DNA of 25,762 nucleotides, from positions 1 through 25,762 of the forward strand of contig JAWLCG010000020.1 in assembly GCA_041687295.1 (NCBI GenBank), written 5' to 3'. Positions 1 to 5,676 of the stretch are shown here, in pieces. Origin of the DNA: JAWLCG01 sp041687295. Its GTDB lineage: Bacteria > Planctomycetota > Phycisphaerae > SM23-33 > FEN-1343. The notes below the pieces were generated by a model. It saw only the letters and a list, made by a program, of their open reading frames with translations. It searched no databases and had not been told where the DNA came from. Position numbers and translations under genes: made by a program. The stretch's first letter is position 1, and every line of letters starts with the position of its first letter.

Positions 1-288
1 CGGCGCGCCGCAGACCATGCGGATGGCCTGGCACTCGATGGCGATGCGGGTGATCAGCAGGCCCCACACGTCGCGGTGCGAGGGCCGACGCACCCGCGTA
101 CCCTTGCGGGGCACCGTTTCCAGCACGCCCTCGAGCTCCAGCTGCAGCACGGCCTCGCCCACCGGCGAGACGCTGATCCCCAGCTCCTGGGCGATGCTGC
201 GGCGGTTGAGCACGTCGCCCGGCACCCAACGCCCGCTGGCGATCTGCTCGAAGATGTGCTCGTAGGCCAGGTCGAACAGCGATCCCAT
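1..288 (-). CDS. GntR-family regulator, N-terminal part (runs off window)
   Basis: The first 96 codons of a GntR-type transcription factor are visible; the 3' end lies beyond base 1. The N-terminal winged helix-turn-helix is clear: FDLAYEHIFEQIASG, then PGDVLNRRSIAQELGIS as the helix-turn-helix, then GVLETVPRKGTRVRRPS as the wing. The start of an FCD-like ligand-binding helix follows (WGLLITRIAIECQAIR). The start at 288 was chosen because GGAGGG lies 7 nt upstream; an in-frame ATG at 303 overlaps that Shine-Dalgarno. It lies downstream of the SGNH/PEP-CTERM gene on the same strand and has its own promoter-like sequence. It is identical base for base to the regulator start at 3672-3959. Whether this copy is full length cannot be seen. 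Metabolite-responsive repression of neighbouring surface or carbohydrate genes is the family expectation, not shown here. Confidence 0.75.
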   Translation of the reverse strand, partial: MGSLFDLAYEHIFEQIASGRWVPGDVLNRRSIAQELGISVSPVGEAVLQLELEGVLETVPRKGTRVRRPSHRDVWGLLITRIAIECQAIRMVCGAP

Positions 289-320
289 GGAATGTCCCTC
301 CATCCAGTTCTACAGCATCC

Positions 321-348
321 AGGATAGCGTCGGGCACCCCATGTGCAA
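321..348 (-). promoter_or_regulatory. Putative sigma70-type promoter of GntR copy 1
   Basis: On the minus strand TTGCAC (343-348) and TATCCT (321-326) are 16 nt apart, just upstream of the regulator start. The same element lies inside the duplicated block at 3992-4019. The perfect identity between the copies ends 5 nt upstream of the -35 box, so the duplication carries promoter plus gene start. Confidence 0.45.
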
Positions 349-380
349 CCCCCCGGCCACCAAAGCCAAGCCGCGGGGCG

Positions 381-414
381 CCGGGGGCAGGCGACCAGAG
401 CCGCCGGCCCCCGG
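381..414 (-). terminator. Hairpin downstream of the SGNH/PEP-CTERM gene
   Basis: CCGGGGGC (381-388) pairs with GCCCCCGG (407-414), and GGCG (390-393) pairs inside it with CGCC (402-405), leaving an 8-nt loop. It lies about 30 nt past the stop codon. A hairpin of the same design but different sequence follows the paralogous gene at 4050-4083. There is no T tract. A terminator or 3'-end protecting structure is inferred. Confidence 0.45.
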
Positions 415-446
415 AACCGCTCACGTCTCTCAGCCTGGCCTCCGCC

Positions 447-2075
447 TCACCGCGTCCGGCGGCGGAGCAGCCCCAGGCTGCCCAGGCCCAGCAGGGCCAG
501 GCTTGCCGGCTCGGGGACGAGTTCATGGGTGCTGACCACGTCCCAGACGATGCCCTGGACGATGGCGGCGAACTCGGGGTCGATGTTGCTGCTGTAGGAA
601 CTCGGGTCCAGACCGGTCGGGTCCGCCATGTACAGCGTTGCATGGAAGGTCGTGCCCGCCACGAATCGGCCTGCGCCGGTCAGGTGAATGCGGTCGGTGT
701 ATAGCTCGCTGATGTCGGTGAAGCCCGGCACCTCGCCGGCCTTCATCTTCTGGTCGAGCCGGTAGAACACCTCGCCCACGGGCGTCAGTATAATCTGGTC
801 GGCCTTGTCGGGGTACAACGCCCGCAGTTCCTGCACCAGCAACTCGAAGTACTCCTTCGTCTGCCAGCTGCGGAAGCTGCGGTCGTAGGGGCGGAGGTAC
901 TCTTGCTCATAGTCCAGCGAGAGGTCCTCGTCCCGGCGCATCCACCGGCCGAAGATCATGATCCGCGCGTCGGGGCTGTTCTCCCAGGTCAGATTGATGA
1001 AATTGCCGCAGATTTCCACATCCTTTTCGATCTGGCTGTCGTGGGTCTGGAGGCTCACGGCGTCCCAGGTGTAGTTGCTCAAGGCTTCGGGGTAATGGCC
1101 GTAGGGGTCGGTCGTCAGGCCCTGGGTGGGATTGTTCCAGATGTTGTCCAGCGGCGAGCCGGGGATGACATGCCGGGCATAGTTGAACGTCTGGCCATTC
1201 TTGGCCGCCATCAGGCGCAGGCCCTCGAAGCCGACATCATCGGTAGAGCTGTTGCCCGTGAAGAAGGTCCGCATCAGGTTGCTGCCGCCGCCGGTGTCCT
1301 CGGTCCGCGGGGCCACCGAGTTGTAGGTCGTCCCGAAGCGCAGCTCGTCGACGGCGCCGCTGTACGCGTTGTTGTCCGCGAAGAAACGCATCGACCGGAA
1401 GCCCCAGTCGCTCTTGGTCGTGATGCTCACGCCCGGCACGTCAGGCTCGCTCAGGCCCGGCGTGGGGTTGATGTACAGGGTGATGCGGTCGGACGCGGAG
1501 TCGAGAAACTCCATCTTCATGGTCACCAGGTAGGTCTGGCCGGGCACGCGGGCCACGCCGGTCGAGACGCTCTGGCCGCCCGACTGGGCGAGTTGCCACT
1601 CGCCCCCGCTGGTCAGACCCAGCGAGACCATGTTGCTGTCCGAAGCCCAGGCCGTGCTACTGGCGTGCAGGCCCAACTGGAAGCTGTTCCGCGCCGTGTT
1701 CTGCGTCACCAACGCGCTGAACCACAGGGCCGTGCCGTCGGCGCCGACGACCGAGGTGCCCCCGATGCTCTTGACATAGGGAGCCCAGGCGCTGGCCCCG
1801 ACCGGGACGGGCCGGCCTGCCGAGGTATAGCCGCCGCCCAGAACGGCGCCATAGCCATCGGCCAGCAGATGCGGGTAGGCCAGACCATTGCCCACAACCT
1901 GCAGCGGATTCTGGTTCTGCACGACCCAGGCGCCCAGGTTGGTGCCCGAGTTGTACCCGTGTAGCGGCGCGGGGTAGGTGGTCAGGGCGGCGTTCAACGA
2001 ATCCCACGCGATCAGGTCCGCCCCGGCCGGCGAGGCCAGCAGGACCGCAAGGACCAGCAGAGTCAGGACACGCAT
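447..2075 (-). CDS. Secreted PEP-CTERM protein with SGNH-hydrolase-like domain
   Basis: This 542-aa exported protein has three parts. A signal peptide (about 1-19) is followed by a beta-rich module of about 250 aa that is homologous along its length to the neighbouring protein at 2235-3092; both contain LAQSGGQSVSTGV and a TKSDW-FRS-RF stretch. Next comes an SGNH/GDSL-like hydrolase region, with GNS block I (Ser276) and DRIHLTGAGR block V (Asp461, His464). The last part is a PEP-CTERM anchor (VPEPASLALLGLG then RRRTR). SGNH enzymes typically remove acyl or acetyl groups from carbohydrates; that role is inferred. PEP-CTERM tails are processed by exosortase and target proteins to the cell surface or extracellular polymer. 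The start at 2075 was chosen because AAGGAGGACTCAC directly precedes it and the signal peptide begins there; a longer start at 2108 has no such support. It lies 160 nt after the paralog, with a hairpin between them. Confidence 0.75.
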   Translation of the reverse strand: MRVLTLLVLAVLLASPAGADLIAWDSLNAALTTYPAPLHGYNSGTNLGAWVVQNQNPLQVVGNGLAYPHLLADGYGAVLGGGYTSAGRPVPVGASAWAPYVKSIGGTSVVGADGTALWFSALVTQNTARNSFQLGLHASSTAWASDSNMVSLGLTSGGEWQLAQSGGQSVSTGVARVPGQTYLVTMKMEFLDSASDRITLYINPTPGLSEPDVPGVSITTKSDWGFRSMRFFADNNAYSGAVDELRFGTTYNSVAPRTEDTGGGSNLMRTFFTGNSSTDDVGFEGLRLMAAKNGQTFNYARHVIPGSPLDNIWNNPTQGLTTDPYGHYPEALSNYTWDAVSLQTHDSQIEKDVEICGNFINLTWENSPDARIMIFGRWMRRDEDLSLDYEQEYLRPYDRSFRSWQTKEYFELLVQELRALYPDKADQIILTPVGEVFYRLDQKMKAGEVPGFTDISELYTDRIHLTGAGRFVAGTTFHATLYMADPTGLDPSSYSSNIDPEFAAIVQGIVWDVVSTHELVPEPASLALLGLGSLGLLRRRTR

Positions 2076-2165
2076 GTGAGTCCTCCTTACAACAGGACAG
2101 CGGAACAAGGGCGGCGCCGTAGCGGCCGGCGCGGTCCGGGACAGAGTTCACCGCATGGACCCTCT

Positions 2166-2203
2166 CCCGCGGGCCCGCCGGATGCGACCGACGGGCCCGT
2201 GGG
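2166..2203 (-). terminator. Hairpin between the two paralogous PEP-CTERM genes
   Basis: CCCGCGGGCCCGCCGG (2166-2181) and CCGACGGGCCCGTGGG (2188-2203) form a 16-position stem with two wobble or mismatch positions around a 6-nt loop. It lies between the stop of the 2235-3092 gene and the start of the 447-2075 gene. No clear promoter was found between the hairpin and the latter, so partial read-through (attenuation of the distal gene) is possible. Confidence 0.45.
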
Positions 2204-2234
2204 GAGCAGCAATCGTATGCAGCAGGTCCGGGGC

Positions 2235-3092
2235 CTAGCGCCGGCGGCGGAGCAGGCCCAGGGCGCCCACGCCCAGCAGGGCCAGGCTGGCCGGCTCGGG
2301 AACCACGACGGAGGCGTAGGTCGAGCCGAAGCGAATCTCGTCCAGCGCGCCCTCGTTGGTGCCGTTGCCAGGCTTGAAGCGGATCGACCGGAAGGCCCAG
2401 TCGCTCTTGGTCATGATGCTCACGCCGGCCACGTCGGGCTCGGCCAGCCCCGCCGTGGGGTTGACGAACAGGGTGACGCGGTCGGCCACCTCGTCGAGGA
2501 ACTCCAGCTTCAGGACCATCAGGTAGGTCTCATTCAGCACGCGGGTCACGCCCGTCGAGACGCTCTGGCCGCCCGACTGCGCCAGCCGCCACTGCCCGCC
2601 GGCCAGGTCGAGCGAGACCATGTTGCTGTCGGCATTCTGAGGTATGCTGTTGGCGTGCAGGTTCACGGTGAACAGCGTGTTGTTCTTGAACTGGTTGACC
2701 AGCATGCTCATCCACACGGTCGTGCCGTCGGCGCCGACGAGCCAGGTGGTCGAGCCGCCAATCTGCGTCATGTAAGGCGACCAGGCGTTGGTGCCCTGGT
2801 ACGGAGCCAGCAGGCTCAGGCCTCGCCCCCCCTGGGCATACCCGCCGCCGCCGACGGCGGCGCCGCCGGAGGAGAGCAGACCCGGATAGTTCAGGCCCGG
2901 GCCAACGACCCAGTCCGTCCTGGCGTTCTGCACACTCCACGCATTGAGCAGTTCGCCCGAGTTGTGGCCGTGCAGGACGGTGGGGACGGTGTCGGCGTCC
3001 ATCGAATCCCAGGCAATCAGACTCGCCCCAGCCGGCAAGGCGACGGCCGCCAGAAGCGCCGTCACCAGAAATAACTGACCGATTCTCATCAT
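2235..3092 (-). CDS. Secreted PEP-CTERM protein, paralog of the N-terminal half of its neighbour
   Basis: This 285-aa protein has a signal peptide (MRIGQLFLVTALLAAVALPAG), one beta-rich module of about 240 aa, and a C-terminal PEP-CTERM tail (VPEPASLALLGVG, RRRR end). The module resembles LamG/concanavalin-like folds in composition, but I cannot assign a named family. It aligns end to end with residues about 20-260 of the protein at 447-2075, so the two arose by tandem duplication and one gained or kept an SGNH domain. Two consecutive ATGs (3092 and 3089) follow AAGGAGACTC and either may be used. A long leader with a promoter shared with the gene at 4116 precedes it. The likely location is the cell surface or matrix after exosortase processing. 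A binding role is possible but not shown. Confidence 0.75.
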   Translation of the reverse strand: MMRIGQLFLVTALLAAVALPAGASLIAWDSMDADTVPTVLHGHNSGELLNAWSVQNARTDWVVGPGLNYPGLLSSGGAAVGGGGYAQGGRGLSLLAPYQGTNAWSPYMTQIGGSTTWLVGADGTTVWMSMLVNQFKNNTLFTVNLHANSIPQNADSNMVSLDLAGGQWRLAQSGGQSVSTGVTRVLNETYLMVLKLEFLDEVADRVTLFVNPTAGLAEPDVAGVSIMTKSDWAFRSIRFKPGNGTNEGALDEIRFGSTYASVVVPEPASLALLGVGALGLLRRRR

Positions 3093-3141
3093 GAGTCTCC
3101 TTCTATTCAGGAAAAGCGCGACGCCCTCCACGCGGACGCCA

Positions 3142-3183
3142 GAATCTACTTCCAGACGGCTCAAATCTACTCTCAGACGGCTC
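3142..3183. repeat. Two tandem 21-nt repeats in the leader of the 2235-3092 gene
   Basis: Two adjacent units, 3142-3162 and 3163-3183, match at 18 of 21 positions; each contains AATCTACT and ends CAGACGGCTC. They lie between the promoter and the start codon. The paralogous leader at 4910-5150 does not have them. Confidence 0.7.
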
Positions 3184-3249
3184 ACAAGCCCCCCCGTCGC
3201 CCAAAACCTGCACCGACGGCGCGTGAACTCGCCGACGTATTCCGTGATA

Positions 3250-3377
3250 CATCACAGGCAAGGCCGCAAAGCAGCTGCATCGCATTCTTGGGTGAGATAA
3301 TCCACAGGGGGGAACGCCCTCCAGCGCCCTCACTACCGTACAGCCATCCAACCTACGGGACAATCTGGATACGTCAA
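3250..3377 (-). promoter_or_regulatory. Promoter and conserved leader of the 2235-3092 PEP-CTERM gene
   Basis: On the minus strand TTGACG (3372-3377) and TAGGTT (3350-3355) are separated by 16 nt. Downstream blocks recur in the same order near 4909-5175: GTGAGGGCG, CTGGAGGG, a C-run, TCTCACCC and a near-palindrome GTGATGTATCAC. The predicted untranslated leader is about 250 nt, unusually long. Conservation between the two copies suggests regulation (an operator or RNA element), but they could simply be recent duplicates. Confidence 0.5.
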
Positions 3378-3554
3378 CCCCCGAATAGTTCGCGCCCCCG
3401 CGGAAAACCGGGTGCATGCGAAAGAATCTGCACAGGGACCATCGCCCTCAGCCATCGTTGGCCGGGATCAGCTCCCCGTCGAGGCCCTGCGCGCGCCATC
3501 GAGCCCTGCAGCTCATGCCTCATGCGTTCGCGACCGCTGCGGTGGCCGGGGGCG

Positions 3555-3959
3555 TCACTCGACGATGATGGACATGCTCTGCGGCGGGCAGCGGATCGTC
3601 AGCCCGTCCTCGCCTGGCTGGACCTCCACGGCCCGGGCCAGGGTCGTCAGATGGTCAGCCGCGGCGTCCACCGGCGCGCCGCAGACCATGCGGATGGCCT
3701 GGCACTCGATGGCGATGCGGGTGATCAGCAGGCCCCACACGTCGCGGTGCGAGGGCCGACGCACCCGCGTACCCTTGCGGGGCACCGTTTCCAGCACGCC
3801 CTCGAGCTCCAGCTGCAGCACGGCCTCGCCCACCGGCGAGACGCTGATCCCCAGCTCCTGGGCGATGCTGCGGCGGTTGAGCACGTCGCCCGGCACCCAA
3901 CGCCCGCTGGCGATCTGCTCGAAGATGTGCTCGTAGGCCAGGTCGAACAGCGATCCCAT
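3555..3959 (-). CDS. Truncated GntR-family regulator with a foreign-looking C-terminal tail
   Basis: This 134-aa protein has the complete GntR winged helix-turn-helix (residues about 6-70, SIAQELGIS recognition region) and the first helices of an FCD-type effector domain (72-110). FadR/FCD regulators usually run to 210-240 aa, so about half of the effector domain is missing. From about residue 112 the sequence becomes VQPGEDGLTIRCPPQSMS and then IIVE, followed by a stop. This resembles the C-terminal beta-strand of secreted glycosidases rather than an FCD helix. A deletion joining regulator to a hydrolase 3' end would explain it. The start at 3959 follows GGAGGG by 7 nt. The first 288 bases are identical to the gene start at 1-288. 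It may bind DNA without sensing its ligand, or it may be non-functional. Confidence 0.65.
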   Translation of the reverse strand: MGSLFDLAYEHIFEQIASGRWVPGDVLNRRSIAQELGISVSPVGEAVLQLELEGVLETVPRKGTRVRRPSHRDVWGLLITRIAIECQAIRMVCGAPVDAAADHLTTLARAVEVQPGEDGLTIRCPPQSMSIIVE

Positions 3960-4024
3960 GGAATGTCCCTCCATCCAGTTCTACAGCATCCAGGATAGCG
4001 TCGGGCACCCCATGTGCAACCCCC
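3672..4024. repeat. 353-bp perfect direct duplication (second copy at 1-353)
   Basis: Every base of 1-353 matches 3672-4024. The right border is sharp: position 354 is C and 4025 is A, and the next 90 nt are only loosely similar until the 3' ends of the two PEP-CTERM genes. The left border is hidden because copy 1 begins at the window edge. The block holds the promoter and the first 96 codons of a GntR regulator. Confidence 0.95.
3992..4019 (-). promoter_or_regulatory. Putative promoter of the truncated GntR gene
   Basis: TTGCAC (4014-4019) and TATCCT (3992-3997) on the minus strand are separated by 16 nt. The element is identical to the one at 321-348, since both lie in the duplicated block. 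Confidence 0.45.
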
Positions 4025-4049
4025 AGCCAGTGAAGCCATGCCGAGAGAG

Positions 4050-4083
4050 CCGGGGGCCGGCGAAGCGGGTCGCCGACCCCCGG
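4050..4083 (-). terminator. Hairpin downstream of the 4116-4820 PEP-CTERM gene
   Basis: CCGGGGG (4050-4056) pairs with CCCCCGG (4077-4083), and CGGCGA (4058-4063) pairs with TCGCCG (4070-4075), with one internal mismatch and a 6-nt loop. It lies about 35 nt after the stop and just before the GntR promoter. It is the structural counterpart of the hairpin at 381-414. Confidence 0.5.
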
Positions 4084-4115
4084 GATCACTCCCATCCGTC
4101 AGTCGCGCCTCCGCC

Positions 4116-4820
4116 TCACCGCGTCCGGCGGCGCAGCAGCCCCAGGGCGCCCAGGCCCAGCAGGGCCAGCGTCGCCGGCTCGGGCACGACCTCGCCGCCA
4201 ACGCTGATGTTGTCCAGGGCGCCGGGCTTCCAATTATGCTGGTTGCCGTAGACGTAGTAGCGGAACTCCACCGGGCCGCTAACACCGTTGTAGAGCGGGT
4301 CGCTCGGCAGGATGCCGCTGGCGGTGGCTTTGGAGTTGGAGGTCCACTTGGTGGCCTGAGGGCTGATGGCCAGGGCCTTGTCGGCCGTGAAGCCCTCGAT
4401 GCTTGAGAAGATTGCCACCTGCCGGGGTCCCGTCGTGCTGACGTGGATCACGGTGGCGAGCGCCTCGGCACCGGCCAGGTTGAGCTGCTTGCCCGGCTCG
4501 GGCGCGAGGGTGAAGCTCACGTAGATGTTGTTGGCCAAGGCCCAGGCCAGCGTCGTCTCCGGAGTGCCGTCGCCATTCATCTCAAAGTTGAGCTGGTCGT
4601 CGCCGCTCAAGCCTTTGAAGGGAACGGCAGGGTTGGGCGAGAGGGCCACGCCGCTGGTCAGGGCCACGCCGCTCTCCAGCGTCGCCGGCGTCGTCCAGGG
4701 CAGGTTCAGGCCGGGGTCGGCGCCGGTGAAGTCGAACGAGATCAGCGCCCCCGTGGCCGAGCCTGCCAGCGCTCCCACGGCCAGCACAACGGTCAGAATG
4801 CCCAGCGTACGATAGATCAT
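4116..4820 (-). CDS. Secreted PEP-CTERM protein, family not recognised
   Basis: This 234-aa exported protein has a signal peptide (MIYRTLGILTVVLAVGALAG, cleavage near SATGA), a beta-rich body of about 180 aa with no recognised catalytic motif, and a PEP-CTERM tail (VPEPATLALLGLG, RRRTR end). The sequence ALDNISVGGEVVPEP just before the tail is typical of exported proteins whose jelly-roll domain ends next to the sorting signal. It is not obviously related to the other two PEP-CTERM proteins except in signal and tail. The start at 4820 was chosen from the signal peptide and GAGGAGACACAAGC upstream; a longer start at 4886 only adds a charged, non-signal extension. A ghost start of another PEP-CTERM gene lies upstream at 4883-4909. 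It probably sits on the cell surface; its function is unknown. Confidence 0.75.
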   Translation of the reverse strand: MIYRTLGILTVVLAVGALAGSATGALISFDFTGADPGLNLPWTTPATLESGVALTSGVALSPNPAVPFKGLSGDDQLNFEMNGDGTPETTLAWALANNIYVSFTLAPEPGKQLNLAGAEALATVIHVSTTGPRQVAIFSSIEGFTADKALAISPQATKWTSNSKATASGILPSDPLYNGVSGPVEFRYYVYGNQHNWKPGALDNISVGGEVVPEPATLALLGLGALGLLRRRTR

Positions 4821-4882
4821 GCTTGTGTCTCCTCTCTTAAAGGGTTGCGGCCGATCATGGCGGTGCCGGCCGATTCCGCCGT

Positions 4883-4909
4883 TCACCAGAAGTAACGGCC
4901 CATCTTCAT
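4883..4909 (-). pseudogene. Eight-codon ORF: ghost 5' end of a paralog, or a leader peptide
   Basis: GGGAGGCCACG is followed by an ATG and the 8-residue peptide MKMGRYFW. The DNA aligns with the first codons of the gene at 2235-3092 (MRIGQLFLVTA), where the same TTTCTGGTGA-CGGCG bases are read in another frame. The leader and start codon of a paralog thus appear to have been joined upstream of the 4116-4820 gene and frameshifted. A regulatory leader peptide is an alternative, because the Shine-Dalgarno is good and the peptide ends in Tyr-Phe-Trp. Confidence 0.4.
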
Positions 4910-5039
4910 CGTGGCCTCCCTTTCCTGCAGGGAATGTGCCACGCTCTCAACCACAGGCGCAGAGTCTCCTCTCAGGCTGCTCCCATGACCCGCTGGTCCC
5001 CAGGGACCTGCATGGCGGCCACGTGCGCTCTCCAAAGCA

Positions 5040-5175
5040 TCCGGTGATGCATCACTCGCAGAACCAGAACAAAAGCACATCGGCTCTTGGGGTGAGACAA
5101 TCTCCAGGGGGGCCCTCCAGCACGCCCTCGCTACGGATCAGCGATCTACCCTACAGCAAAACCCGGATACGTCAA
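5040..5175 (-). promoter_or_regulatory. Promoter and conserved leader upstream of the 4116-4820 gene
   Basis: TTGACG (5170-5175) and TAGGGT (5148-5153) on the minus strand are separated by 16 nt and are homologous to 3350-3377. Shared downstream blocks include CGAGGGCG, CTGGAGGGC, CCCCCCTGG, TCTCACCC and the 12-bp perfect palindrome GTGATGCATCAC (5044-5055). The palindrome is a candidate operator; its binding protein is unknown. Confidence 0.5.
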
Positions 5176-5243
5176 CCCCAGAAGACGGAGGAATCAGGGC
5201 CTACGCATCTCATCGGGGCGGTCGGCGGGGCTGTTTTTCTGAG

Positions 5244-5370
5244 GTGTTTGGTGTATGTATGGATTGCGCCAGCATCTGCGGCGCGGACGACTGGACCAAG
5301 ATGGATCTGTTCGGCCAGGGCAAGCAAGAGTGGTTGGGCACCTTCCTGAAGCTGCCCAACGGGAGATCCA
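5244..5370 (+). pseudogene. ISAs1/H-repeat transposase N-terminal relic
   Basis: The plus-strand reading ICGADDWTKMDLFGQGKQEW continuing into LGTFLKLPNGR matches the conserved N-terminal segment of ISAs1-family transposases (pattern: ICGA, W, FG, K-WL, F-LPNG). The usual IPSHDTF continuation is lost after LPNG and no DDE catalytic region follows. It is a decayed insertion sequence of about 40 codons. Confidence 0.6.
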
Positions 5371-5459
5371 GCCTTTCCAGCCAGCCTGACGACTCAGCGG
5401 TCATTGCCCATTCTGCGCCCCGTCAGGCAAGCGGCTTCCTGATCAGGGACCACCATAGG

Positions 5460-5489
5460 TTGCCTGGCCCGTCTGCCGGGGCCTATAGT
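5460..5489 (+). promoter_or_regulatory. Putative catalase promoter
   Basis: TTGCCT (5460-5465) and TATAGT (5484-5489) are separated by 18 nt, about 190 nt upstream of the catalase start. It is the best sigma70-like pair in this interval, found by eye only. Confidence 0.35.
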
Positions 5490-5535
5490 TACTCGGTACC
5501 GTCTGCGGGGGCGGTCTGAGCATTCGTCAGCCGCC

Positions 5536-5559
5536 GGGCCGTCCGGGCCCGGACGGCCC
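5536..5559. repeat. 24-bp perfect palindrome in the catalase leader
   Basis: GGGCCGTCCGGG (5536-5547) is followed directly by its exact reverse complement CCCGGACGGCCC. It lies between the putative promoter and the catalase start, so it could be an operator, a cruciform or a leader hairpin. It is too central to the leader to be an obvious terminator. Confidence 0.75.
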
Positions 5560-5676
5560 AAACCGTACCGGTGTGGGGGTGTGGGCACGCCGGCGCACTG
5601 GCCGGGCCGGGAACTCACGTCGCAGCGCCGCGGCACTGCGGGAACCGAGACGTCCAGCACAAGGGGGACACCGTCC

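Noticed and set aside
903..1964. Open frame of 353 codons on the plus strand
   Set aside because: Antisense shadow of the SGNH/PEP-CTERM gene; no homology and no ribosome site.
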